Origin: Sva-07 sp963715825
GTDB lineage: Bacteria > Actinomycetota > Acidimicrobiia > Acidimicrobiales > Ilumatobacteraceae
Assembly: GCA_963715825.1 (NCBI GenBank)
Contig: CAVQSI010000027.1
Span: 186,001 to 250,000 of the forward strand
Length of the DNA stretch: 64,000 nucleotides
Reading direction: 5' to 3'
In this document: one piece after another, positions 51,005 to 59,756 of the stretch
How the letters are laid out: every line of letters begins with the position of its first letter
Numbering within the stretch: the first letter of the stretch is position 1
Made by a program: the position numbers and the translations under genes
The notes under the pieces: generated by a model
What the model was told of the DNA's origin: nothing
The model's input: only the letters and a program-made list of their open reading frames with translations
Database searches by the model: none

Positions 51005-51391
51005 ATGAGGACGTGGATCGCCGCGGTGGTACTGGGCGCTGCACTCGTCGGGTGCGGTGACGATGGCGGGTCGACGGTCGTGCTCGATGACGGCGACTCC
51101 CTGTCCGAGGTGGCGCTCGACGTCGGCGATCAGCTCGACGTCCAACTCGAGTCCAACCCGACGACGGGCTACAGCTGGGAGTTGGGTCCGTTGCCCGACG
51201 GGCTCCAGTTGGTGAGCAGCGACTTCGAGGAGCCCGGCGGCAGCGTCGTCGGTGCGTCGGGAACGCAGGTGTTCGTCTTCGACGCCGTGGGTCCGGGCGA
51301 TGGCATCCTGCGATTCGAGTACGTCCGCGTGTTCGACGACCCGGTTGTCGCCGCGCGGATCGTCGAGTACGTCCTGACGATCACGCAGTAG
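51005..51391 (+). CDS. Chagasin-like (I42) cysteine-protease-inhibitor lipoprotein
   Basis: A 128-residue secreted lipoprotein. Signal peptide with lipobox ALVGC, then acidic linker. The mature part carries the I42 signature NPTTGYSWELGPLPDG, with GASGTQVFVFDAVGPGDGILRFEYVRVFD as the second inhibitor loop region, including an RxW/Y-like loop. Chagasin-type proteins bind papain-like cysteine proteases. Purpose here could be protection from host or competitor proteases, or handling of an endogenous protease; not determinable. Converges on the MFS gene. Confidence 0.85.
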   Translation: MRTWIAAVVLGAALVGCGDDGGSTVVLDDGDSLSEVALDVGDQLDVQLESNPTTGYSWELGPLPDGLQLVSSDFEEPGGSVVGASGTQVFVFDAVGPGDGILRFEYVRVFDDPVVAARIVEYVLTITQ

Positions 51392-51398
51392 CTGCGCG

Positions 51399-52827
51399 TC
51401 AGGTGCGGGCGGGCTGCGCCGGTGGCGTGGCTGGCGTGAGTCCGCGCGTGGCGGCGACGTCGTCGTCGTGGATGAACCACGAGATGATCGCCGCCGGCGC
51501 CATGATCAGCCCGACGGCGAGGAACCCCGCCTGGTAGGCCGACAGCAGCTCGGCATCCGACGCCACGTCGCTGCCGTTCGGGAGCATCGCGGCGATCACG
51601 GTGGCGGCGAGCGCGACGCCTGACGCGTAGGCGACCTGGCGTTGGGTGTTGAACAGGCTGGTCGCCCGCCCGGTGTCGGCCATCGACGTCGTCGCGTACG
51701 CGGCGGTCTGGATCGACACGAACACCATGCCGACGGCGAGGCCTCGCATGAACGAGAACCCGGCGATCGTCGACAGCGGCGTCGTCAGGCCGGCGGTGGC
51801 GTACAGGCACGTGATCGCCGCCGTGGCGGCGGTGCCGACCACCATCAGCCGGCGCGGACCGATCGTTCGATAGAGCCGACGCCCGAGCAGGTTCGACACG
51901 AGGAACACGCCGACCGCCTGGGGCGACTGAGCGAGGCCACTCTCGAAGGCGGTGTAGCCGCGCAGGCTCTGGAGATAGAGCGGCAGCACGAAGATCATCC
52001 CGAAGAACCCGGCGTAGGTGAGCGCGGCCGAGATGTTGATGATGCGGAACAGCCGGTCCTTGAAGAGGCGCAACATCAGGATCGGGTTGGGGATCCGCAG
52101 CTCGATCACGATCAGCGCGATCGAGGCAGGCGATGCCGATGGAGGCGAGGGTGAGGGTGTAGGCGGAGAACCACCCCTTCTCCGGTCCGATCGACAGCGT
52201 GTACAGCAGGATCGCCACCGACGAAGCGGACAGTACGAACCCGGCGAGATCGAAGCGGCCGGGCGTGTCGTGCTTCGTCTCCTCGAGCCAGAGGAACGAC
52301 AGCACGATCGCGACCGCGCCGATCGGTCCGTTGATCAGGAAGATCCAGTGCCACGACGCCGCGTCGACCAGGATCCCGCCGAGCATCGGCCCGATCGCCG
52401 GGGCGATCACCGCCACGCTGAGCACGCCGATCGCCGCCTTTGCCCGATCCTCCATCGAGTACGCCCGGTAGAGCATCGCCGCCCCGACCGGGGTGACCAG
52501 GCCCGCGCCCACGCCCTGCAGCACGCGGAAGATGATCAGTTGATCGAGCGTCTGCGACAGCCCGCAGGCGAGCGAGGTGACCACGAAGGCGATCAGCGCG
52601 CTGGTGAACACCCGCCGGGTGCCGAAGCGGTCGCCGAGCCAACCCGCCGCCGGGATCACCGCCGCGTAGGTGAGCAGGTAGCCGACGGCGATCCACTCGA
52701 TGTCCGTGGTGGGCACGCCGAAGTCGTCCGCCATCGTCGGCAGTGCGACGTTGACCATCGTCCCGTCGATGATCGTCATGAACAGACCCATGATGTAGAC
52801 GGTCATCACCTTCGACGGATACGTCAT
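51399..52827 (-). pseudogene. MFS multidrug efflux transporter (DHA2/EmrB-like), one frameshift
   Basis: A 14-helix-type major facilitator (EmrB/QacA group), about 476 residues when repaired. The N-terminal frame has MGLFMTIIDGTMVNVALPTMADDF, WLGDRFGTRRVF and the motif C-like GPMLGGILVDAASWHWIFLIN. The frame is lost between about 52115 and 52150 and continues from IELRIPNPILMLRLF. The C-terminal half has YLQSLRGYTAFESGLAQSPQAV and MADTGRATSLFNTQRQVAYASG. The break is in the central loop region and a single base would restore it, so either an indel error or a recent loss. TAGCGT lies 9 bases before ATG. Confidence 0.85.
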
Positions 52828-52836
52828 CGGAGCCCG

Positions 52837-52842
52837 ACGCTA
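52837..52842 (-). promoter_or_regulatory. -10 box (TAGCGT) of MFS gene
   Basis: TANNNT hexamer on the minus strand, 9 bases before ATG 52827. Confidence 0.4.
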
Positions 52843-52872
52843 CGCCTCACCGCCGCGTCACCCCGACCCCAG

Positions 52873-52913
52873 CGATGAGCGAACCGACCCGTAGACGGCC
52901 GTTCGGCTCATCG
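52873..52913. repeat. 41-bp intergenic dyad, family III copy
   Basis: Arms CGATGAGCGAAC and GTTCGGCTCATCG. It shares GCGATGAGCGAA and GGCTCATCG with the duplicated element at 39738, while the loop differs. It lies between divergent genes, so a terminator role is unlikely. Confidence 0.7.
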
Positions 52914-52977
52914 GCGGGGAGAAACTCGGCGGTGGGAGGGACGGGGCGAGCTGCGAGGCTGATCGGCCGAGTACGCC

Positions 52978-55900
52978 ATGACCGACACGACGACCGAGCA
53001 TCCACGTGCCGCCGCGGCACGGGCCATCCTCGGTCGGTTGGCGTACCCGGACACGTTGCCGATCACCGAGCGGCGCGACGAGATCCTCGACGCCATCCGC
53101 GAGCACCAGGTGGTGATCGTCGCCGGCGAGACCGGTTCGGGCAAGAGCACCCAGCTCCCGAAGCTGTGCCTCGAAGCCGGGCGCGGCGTCGACGGCATGA
53201 TCGGCCACACCCAGCCCCGCCGCGTGGCCGCCCGGACCATCGCCGAGCGCGTCGCCGACGAGGTCGGGTCGAAGCTCGGCGACGACGTCGGCTACACGGT
53301 CCGCTTCACCGACCAGGTGGGCGAGGCGACGCTGGTCAAGGTGATGACCGACGGCATCCTGCTCGCCGAGATCCAGCGCGACCGGATGCTGCGCCGCTAC
53401 GACACGCTGATCATCGACGAGGCCCACGAGCGCAGCCTCAACATCGACTTCATCCTCGGCTACCTGAAGCAGCTCCTGCCGCAGCGCCCCGACCTGAAGG
53501 TGATCGTCACCAGCGCGACCATCGACACCGAACGCTTCGCCGAGCACTTCGCTGCCGATGGCGTGCCGGCGCTGGTGATCGAGGTGACGGGGCGGACGTT
53601 CCCGGTCGAGCTGCGGTATCGACCGTTGATCGACGACGAGTCCGACGAACCCGATCGCGACCAGGTGCAGGGGATCGTCGACGCGGTGGAGGAACTCTCG
53701 CACGAGGGGCCCGGCGACGTGCTCGTGTTCCTGTCGGGCGAGCGCGAGATCCACGACACCGCCGATGCGCTGCGCCAGTTGAACCTGCGCAGCACCGAGG
53801 TGCTCCCGCTGTACGCCCGGCTGTCGTCGGCCGAGCAGCACAAGATCTTCGAACGGGCACCGATGGGCGGCCCGGGTCGACGGATCGTGCTCGCCACCAA
53901 CGTCGCCGAGACCTCGCTGACGGTGCCGGGCGTGCGCTACGTCGTCGACACGGGCACGGCGCGCATCTCGCGCTACAGCCGCCGGCTCAAGGTGCAGCGC
54001 CTGCCGATCGAGGCCGTCTCGCAGGCGTCGGCCAACCAACGCGCCGGCCGCTGCGGGCGCGTCGCTCCCGGCATCTGCATCCGGCTCTACGCCGAGGACG
54101 ACTTCGACGCCCGACCCGAGTTCACCGACCCCGAGATCCTGCGCACGAACCTGGCGTCCGTCATCCTGCAGATGACGGCGATCGGCCTCGGCGACGTCGC
54201 GCGCTTCCCCTTCGTCGAACCGCCGGACCGTCACGCGATCCGCGACGGGTACGCCCTGCTCGACGAACTGGCCGCCCTGCAGGCGCCGATCGACGGCGTG
54301 AAGGACGGACCCCGCAAGCTCACCAAGGTCGGCCGCTCGCTGGCCCGTCTTCCCGTCGACCCGCGGCTCGGGCGGATGGTCCTCGAAGCCGACCGGCTCG
54401 GTTGCGTGCGCGAGGTGCTGGTGATCGCGTCGGCGCTGTCGATCCAGGACCCTCGTGAGCGTCCGCGCGAGAAGCCCGAGCAGGCCAACGAGTTCCACAA
54501 CCGCTTCAAGGTCGACGGCTCCGACCTGCTGTCGATCGTTGCGCTGTGGGACTACCTGCGTGCCCAGCAACGCGAGCTGTCGGGCAACCAGTTCCGCCGG
54601 ATGTGCCGCAAGGAGTACCTCAACTACCTGCGCGTGCGCGAGTGGATGGACCTGTTCAGCCAGCTGCGCCGCATCGCCGGCCAGCTGAAGATCCGGCCGA
54701 CGACGAACGAGAGCCACCCCGACCACATCCACCAGGCGGTACTTGCGGGCCTGCTGTCGCACATCGGCATGCGCGACCGCGAGACCCGCGAGTTCATCGG
54801 CGCCCGCCAATCGCGGTTCGTGATCGCGCCTGGCTCGTCGCTCACACGTCGCCCGGCGCCGTGGGTGATGGCAGCGGAGCTGGTGGAGACGAACCAGCTC
54901 TACGCACGCCGGGTGGCCAAGATCGAACCGAAGTGGGCCGAGCGTGCCGGCGCGCACCTCGTGAAGCGCGCCCATGAGAACGTGCGGTGGGACCCGAAAG
55001 GCGGCCGTGCCGTAGCCACCGAACAGGTCACCCTGTACGGCCTCCCGATCGTCAGCGATCGCGTCATCGGCTACGACCGCGTCGACGAGGCGCAGGCGCG
55101 GGCGTGGTTCATCACGAAGGCGTTGATCGAACGTGACGTCGCCGACACCGCGTGGATCGGCCGTCAGAAGTTCCTCACGCGCAACGGCGAGTTCCTCGAA
55201 CACCTCCGCCGGATGGCAGCACGGGTACGACGCCTGGAGTTGGTCGACGACGAGATGCTGTTCGACTTCTACGCCGATCGCGTCGGCGCCGAGGTCACGT
55301 CGGTGCGCCACTTCGACAAGTGGTGGAAAGCCGAACGCCAGCGACGTCCTGATCTGCTCGACCTGACCGACGAGCTCGTCGCCGGCGGTCGTGGCCACGG
55401 CGTTCGCCTCGCCGACTACCCCGACGTGTGGACGCAGCAGCGCGGGACCGCCGCGATCGAGCTGCCGCTCACGTACCGCTTCGCGCCGGGCGAGCCGCTC
55501 GACGGCGTGACCGTCCACGTCCCGCTGTCCGGCCTCAACCAGGTGAGCGCGGACGGCTTCGACTGGCAGATCCCTGGTCACCGGCCCGACCTGGTGGCCA
55601 CCCTCGTCAAGTCGCTGCCGAAGGACGTGCGGCGCCAGCTGATCCCGCTCGGTGAAACGATCGATGCCGTGCTCGAACGCATGTCGAGCGTCGATCCGAC
55701 GACCGGCCCACTCGTCGATGCGCTCGCTCGTGCGGTGAACGAGGTTGCCCACGTCAACGTGAACGCCGCGTCGTTCGTCACGTCGGTGGTGCCCGACCAC
55801 CTGCGCGTGCACTTCGTGGTGTCCGACGACGAGGGCACGGTCCACGCGGTCGGCGACGATCTCGATGCCATCAAGGCGCAACTCGCCGGATCGGTCCGTG

Positions 55901-56799
55901 AGTCGATCGCCGCCGCCGCCCCGATCGAGGAGCGGCGAGGGATCGTGTCGTGGGACGTCGGCGACCTGCCGCGGGTGGTCGAGTCGACCGACCGGGCGAT
56001 GGACGTCAAGGCGTATCCGGCGCTGCTCGACGTCGGCGACAGCGTGGCGCTGCGGGTGGTGACGACGCCCGAGCTGCAGCAGCGGATCATGCGCGGGGGA
56101 GTGCGACGCCTGCTGCTCCTGAACGGCGCGCCGACCCGGTCGTCGATCGTGCGCACGCTCGACAACGCCGATCGGCTGGCGATCGCCGCCGGCGACATCG
56201 ACCTCGGCGAGGCGAGCGGCGATTGCGTGGCGGCCGCCGTCGACCGGGTGATGTCCGACCACGGCTCGCTGCCGTGGACCGAAGCCGAGTTCGAGTCGCT
56301 GCGCCGGGCCGTTCGCGACGCTGCACCCGGCCTCGCCGCCAACGCGCTCCACAAGGCAGCTCGGGTGATTGCGGCGGCGTCAGAGGCCCGTGACCGCCTC
56401 GCTCGTCTGCACGCGTCCGCACTGCGGCCGTCGGTGGACGACGCGAACCTGCACCTCGGCCGGCTCGTGCATTCGGGGTTCGTCCTCGGGGCGGGCATCG
56501 ATCGACTCGACGACATCGAGCGCTACGTGCGAGCGATCGTGTACCGCCTCGACCACCTCGCCGGCGCCGGCGAACGCGATCAGCGACGCATGGCCGAGGT
56601 GCTCCCGCTGGAGGGGCGCTACGCCAACGTCGTCGACACCGCCGGGCCGGGCAAGCTGTCGCCCGAACTCGTCGACGTCCGATGGCAGCTCGAGGAATTG
56701 CGGGTCGCCACGTTTGCGCAGCCGCTGATGGTCAAGCGCCCCGGCCAACGCGCTGTCAGCGCCAAGCGCATCGCCGCCGTGCTCGCCACCGCCCGCTGA
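52978..56799 (+). CDS. hrpA: ATP-dependent RNA helicase HrpA
   Basis: A 1273-residue DEAH-box helicase. Motif I AGETGSGKSTQLPKL (residue about 50), Ia TQPRRVAARTIAERVA, motif II IIDEAHERSLN, motif III TSATID, motif V-VI TNVAETSLTVPG and QRAGRCGR. The helicase-associated and OB-fold domains follow, then the long C-terminal DUF3418 region typical of HrpA. It remodels RNA and acts on stalled or colliding ribosomes (E. coli HrpA). The length matches E. coli HrpA (1300). No frame problems. Confidence 0.95.
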   Translation: MTDTTTEHPRAAAARAILGRLAYPDTLPITERRDEILDAIREHQVVIVAGETGSGKSTQLPKLCLEAGRGVDGMIGHTQPRRVAARTIAERVADEVGSKLGDDVGYTVRFTDQVGEATLVKVMTDGILLAEIQRDRMLRRYDTLIIDEAHERSLNIDFILGYLKQLLPQRPDLKVIVTSATIDTERFAEHFAADGVPALVIEVTGRTFPVELRYRPLIDDESDEPDRDQVQGIVDAVEELSHEGPGDVLVFLSGEREIHDTADALRQLNLRSTEVLPLYARLSSAEQHKIFERAPMGGPGRRIVLATNVAETSLTVPGVRYVVDTGTARISRYSRRLKVQRLPIEAVSQASANQRAGRCGRVAPGICIRLYAEDDFDARPEFTDPEILRTNLASVILQMTAIGLGDVARFPFVEPPDRHAIRDGYALLDELAALQAPIDGVKDGPRKLTKVGRSLARLPVDPRLGRMVLEADRLGCVREVLVIASALSIQDPRERPREKPEQANEFHNRFKVDGSDLLSIVALWDYLRAQQRELSGNQFRRMCRKEYLNYLRVREWMDLFSQLRRIAGQLKIRPTTNESHPDHIHQAVLAGLLSHIGMRDRETREFIGARQSRFVIAPGSSLTRRPAPWVMAAELVETNQLYARRVAKIEPKWAERAGAHLVKRAHENVRWDPKGGRAVATEQVTLYGLPIVSDRVIGYDRVDEAQARAWFITKALIERDVADTAWIGRQKFLTRNGEFLEHLRRMAARVRRLELVDDEMLFDFYADRVGAEVTSVRHFDKWWKAERQRRPDLLDLTDELVAGGRGHGVRLADYPDVWTQQRGTAAIELPLTYRFAPGEPLDGVTVHVPLSGLNQVSADGFDWQIPGHRPDLVATLVKSLPKDVRRQLIPLGETIDAVLERMSSVDPTTGPLVDALARAVNEVAHVNVNAASFVTSVVPDHLRVHFVVSDDEGTVHAVGDDLDAIKAQLAGSVRESIAAAAPIEERRGIVSWDVGDLPRVVESTDRAMDVKAYPALLDVGDSVALRVVTTPELQQRIMRGGVRRLLLLNGAPTRSSIVRTLDNADRLAIAAGDIDLGEASGDCVAAAVDRVMSDHGSLPWTEAEFESLRRAVRDAAPGLAANALHKAARVIAAASEARDRLARLHASALRPSVDDANLHLGRLVHSGFVLGAGIDRLDDIERYVRAIVYRLDHLAGAGERDQRRMAEVLPLEGRYANVVDTAGPGKLSPELVDVRWQLEELRVATFAQPLMVKRPGQRAVSAKRIAAVLATAR

Positions 56800-56815
56800 G
56801 CGGCCCGCTCCAACC

Positions 56816-56869
56816 ACGTTTGCGTTGCACTTCGGGCGACCCGCCCCACCAGGAATGCAGCGCAAACGT
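56816..56869. repeat. 54-bp intergenic dyad element, family I copy 2
   Basis: ACGTTTGCGTTGCA and TGCAGCGCAAACGT arms around CTTCGGG...CCGCCCCACC. Over four fifths of its positions match the 1584-1638 copy, loop included. It lies just after hrpA. Confidence 0.8.
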
Positions 56870-56883
56870 GGGAAGCTGGGGTG

Positions 56884-58276
56884 ATGGCGCCACACCTCGA
56901 CGACCGGCAGCACGACGGGATTGACCGACGAGACGGTCGAGCTGTTGCAGGTGTTGATCCGCAATCGTTGCGTCAACGACGGCACTGCCGAATCGGGTGG
57001 CGAGGTCCGCAACGCCGACGTGCTGCAACAGGTGATCGAGGGTCCAGGCGTCGACGTCGAGCGGTACGAGGCGGCGCCCGGGCGCGTGTCGATCGTCGGG
57101 CGCATCGCCGGGTCGGATCCCGACGCACCGAGCCTCTGTCTGATGGGCCACACCGACGTCGTGCCGGTCAACGAGTCTGGTTGGAGCGAGGACCCGTTCG
57201 GCGGCGAGATCCTCGACGGTCCCCACGGGCCGGAGGTGTGGGGTCGTGGCGCGGTCGACATGCTCAATCTCACCGCCTCGATGGCGGTGACGTTCCGAAG
57301 TCTTGCGTCGAGCAGCTTCCGACCGACCGGCGACCTGATCTTCTTCGGGGTCGCCGACGAGGAGGCCGGCAGCGCGTACGGCGCCCGCTGGATGGCCGAC
57401 CACCATCGTGATGCGATCATGGCCGACTACGTGCTGACCGAGAGCGGCGGGCTCCATTCCGGGGCCACCGAGGCTCCCTTCGTGAGCGTCAACGTCGCAG
57501 AGAAGGGCGTGGCGTGGCGACGTCTGCGGGTGAAAGGCACACCAGGCCACGGCTCGGCACCGTTCCGGCGGGACAACGCGCTCGTCAAGGCGGCCGGGGT
57601 GATCCAGCGGCTGCACGACTACCGCCCGTCACCTCGCTTCCACGAACTGTGGGGCCAGAAGGTCGAGGCGCTCGGGCTGCCCGACGATGTGAAGGCGTCG
57701 CTGCTCGACCCGGCGGCGATCGACGACCTGCTCGACACGTTCCCGTCGGCTGCGGCGGCGTCGCACTTCCATGCGTGCACCCACACGACGTTCTCGCCCA
57801 ACCTGATCGACGGCAGCGAGTCGGGCGGCGGTCGGATGAAGGTCAACGTGATCCCCGACACGGTCGTGATCGACGTCGACATCCGCACGCTGCCGGGGGA
57901 GGGTCCCGACGACGTGGAGGCACACCTGCGCGCGGCGCTCGGCGACCTCGCCGACGAGGTGCAGGTGGAACCGTTGATGAACGACGCAGCGACGATCAGC
58001 CGGCTCGACACGCCGCTGTGGGATGCACTGGAGCGGGCGGTGCACGTGCCGTTCCCGACTGCCCGGCTCACACCGCAGTTCGTGGTCGGTTTCACCGATG
58101 CCCGCATCTTCCGCGAGCTGGGGGCGGTGGCGTACGGCGCCGGACTGTTCAGCCCATCGCTCGACTCGAGCGAGTACGGCTCACGCTTCCACGGCAACAA
58201 CGAACGCATCGACATCGAGTCGCTCGGGCTCACCACCCGCCTCTTCCACCACGTCGCCACCGACCTCCTCGGCTGA
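56884..58276 (+). CDS. M20/M25/M40 family zinc metallopeptidase/deacylase (one indel near 56920)
   Basis: About 464 residues. From TTG 56921 the frame reads TDETVELLQVLIRNRCVNDG, CLMGHTDVVPV (metal His and Asp), DEEAGSAYGARW (catalytic Glu), and LTESGGLHSG. ATG 56884 (MAPHLDDRQHDG) has GAAGCT six bases upstream and would join this protein in frame after removing one base near 56920, giving a natural start. The family includes dipeptidases and acylases such as succinyl-diaminopimelate desuccinylase, but substrate is not clear. The C-terminal dimerisation and catalytic His are present (HGNNERIDIESLG). Confidence 0.88.
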
Positions 58277-58313
58277 CGAACCCCGGCGCCAGGGGTGTGT
58301 GCTCGGACGGGAC

Positions 58314-58366
58314 GCGCAACAGTGCGCAAGTCGTCCCGCACTGGGGAGTCCTTGCGCACTGTTCGC
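58314..58366. repeat. 53-bp intergenic dyad with 16-17 bp arms
   Basis: GCGCAACAGTGCGCAAG and CTTGCGCACTGTTCGC pair with one bulged base around TCGTCCCGCACTGGGGAGTC, between convergent gene ends (M20 and secreted protein). No T-tract. Confidence 0.75.
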
Positions 58367-58392
58367 AGGGGGTCGGGGTGACCGATGGGAGA

Positions 58393-59544
58393 TCAGTTCC
58401 GGAACTGCGGGCCGACGCAGTAGGGGACGGCGAAGCCCTCGGCGTCGGACTCCTGGTTCGGCGACATGACCTGAATCGTGAAGACGCCCGACCACGTGTC
58501 GGGATCGACCGCCACGGCCTTGTTGGAGAGCCCGCCCGGGCTGGGGGGAGCGGTCGAGCTCGACGGGACGTCGACGGGCAGGTTGACGAATGCCGTGTTG
58601 GACGCGCCGACCTCGACGGTGTAGGTGCTCGAACGCTGGCCGTTGGGGCCGACGAAGCGGTAGTCGACGCTGGTCTCGCCGTTGGTGAGGATCGTCGCCG
58701 ACAGGTGCACGGTGCACGGATCGGCCGGATCGGTCACCACCGCCAACTCCACGTCGGTCACCTCGGCGGCCATCGTCAGGCCACCGGAGCGGGTCTGCCC
58801 GCCGATCGGGGCCGGGACGTTCGCGCCCTCGAACTCGATGCTCAGCGGCACCTCGATCGACTGCCACTTCTCGTACTTGAAGTGTGCGCCATTGTTGCCG
58901 CGACACACCACCTTTCCGGTCAGAATGAGCGTCCCCTCGGCGTCGAACGGAAGCGCGCGAGCTGCGGCGGCCGACATGCCGTTCGCCATCCGGTCGGCGA
59001 TGACGTCTTCGCCGAAGTCGAAGAGTTCCTGCTTCATCGTCTCGGTGAACGTGCCGTCGATCGACCAGTTGACGGCGACCCGCTTCACTGGCATGGAGTT
59101 CGCGTCCGGAACTGAGATCGAGGTCCATTCGTGGGCAATTTCCCAGGCGTAGTACATCCCATCTCCCGATCCACCCTCGTTGCTGATCTCCGCTTTCCAC
59201 AGCGAGTAGCCGGCTCGACAGTCGGCGCCGATCTCGGCGCCGAGCCAGATGTCGTCCGGGTGGGTGGCGTTGGAGGCGAGGCCGTTGAACTGGTGGTAGC
59301 CGTCGACCATCGACTGCGTCACCCGGATGGTGTTCGACTCGCCCTGGCCGGCGCCGGGTGTGCACGGCAGCGCCTGGCCCGGCAGGCACGTGTCGATCAC
59401 TCCGGCGAAGTCCAGGCTGTTGACGCCGGGGTTGTAGGCGTGGCTCGTGCCGGCGGGGACACCGACGAAGCCTCCGGCGAGTGCGGTGGCGCCGACCAGG
59501 ATCTTGGCGCCGAGTGAAGTGAGGGATCGTGAGGTGATGGACAT
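58393..59544 (-). CDS. Secreted protein of unknown function
   Basis: A 383-residue exported protein. Signal peptide MSITSRSLTSLGAKILVGAT... cleaved after THA-like site. The mature part is beta-rich and holds four well-spaced Cys pairs (DTCLPGQALPCTPG, ADCRAGYSLWKAEI, KVVCRGNNG, DPCTVHLS and PYCVGPQF). No family recognised; the fold could be an adhesin-like or Ig-like sandwich. Strong Shine-Dalgarno AAGGAG six bases before ATG. It faces the sigma-factor gene across a 212-base region with a nested inverted repeat, so it is a candidate member of that regulon. Confidence 0.6.
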   Translation of the reverse strand: MSITSRSLTSLGAKILVGATALAGGFVGVPAGTSHAYNPGVNSLDFAGVIDTCLPGQALPCTPGAGQGESNTIRVTQSMVDGYHQFNGLASNATHPDDIWLGAEIGADCRAGYSLWKAEISNEGGSGDGMYYAWEIAHEWTSISVPDANSMPVKRVAVNWSIDGTFTETMKQELFDFGEDVIADRMANGMSAAAARALPFDAEGTLILTGKVVCRGNNGAHFKYEKWQSIEVPLSIEFEGANVPAPIGGQTRSGGLTMAAEVTDVELAVVTDPADPCTVHLSATILTNGETSVDYRFVGPNGQRSSTYTVEVGASNTAFVNLPVDVPSSSTAPPSPGGLSNKAVAVDPDTWSGVFTIQVMSPNQESDAEGFAVPYCVGPQFRN

Positions 59545-59585
59545 CGGATGCTCCTTGTGGATCTCGGTCGGCGACCTGCCGACAC

Positions 59586-59701
59586 CCGTCCTGACGATCG
59601 ACCCGGCGGCTCCTTACGCGCCCACCGAAGAATTTCTCCGTCGCCACGATCCCGGGCCGGAGCGCTGCGTGTAAGGAAAGGTCGCGTCGATCGTCAGGAC
59701 G
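59586..59701. promoter_or_regulatory. Nested inverted repeat in the divergent region before the sigma gene
   Basis: Perfect 16-bp outer arms (59586-59601 and 59686-59701) and inner arms TCCTTAC/GTAAGGA (59610-59616 and 59671-59677). The element lies between the start of the secreted-protein gene and that of the sigma factor. It could form a long hairpin in either transcript or a double binding site. Function unknown. Confidence 0.6.
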
Positions 59702-59756
59702 AGCATGAACCAAGAATCGGTACACACCGATGGGTCGATGTGGGACGCTTGAGGGC

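Noticed and set aside
52018..52878. 286-residue plus-strand open frame in the MFS region
   Set aside because: Antisense to the MFS gene; no start signal or family match.
52858..56352. 1164-residue open frame on the minus strand
   Set aside because: It is antisense to hrpA throughout, with the Arg/Val/His-rich composition expected of the antisense of GC3-rich codons.
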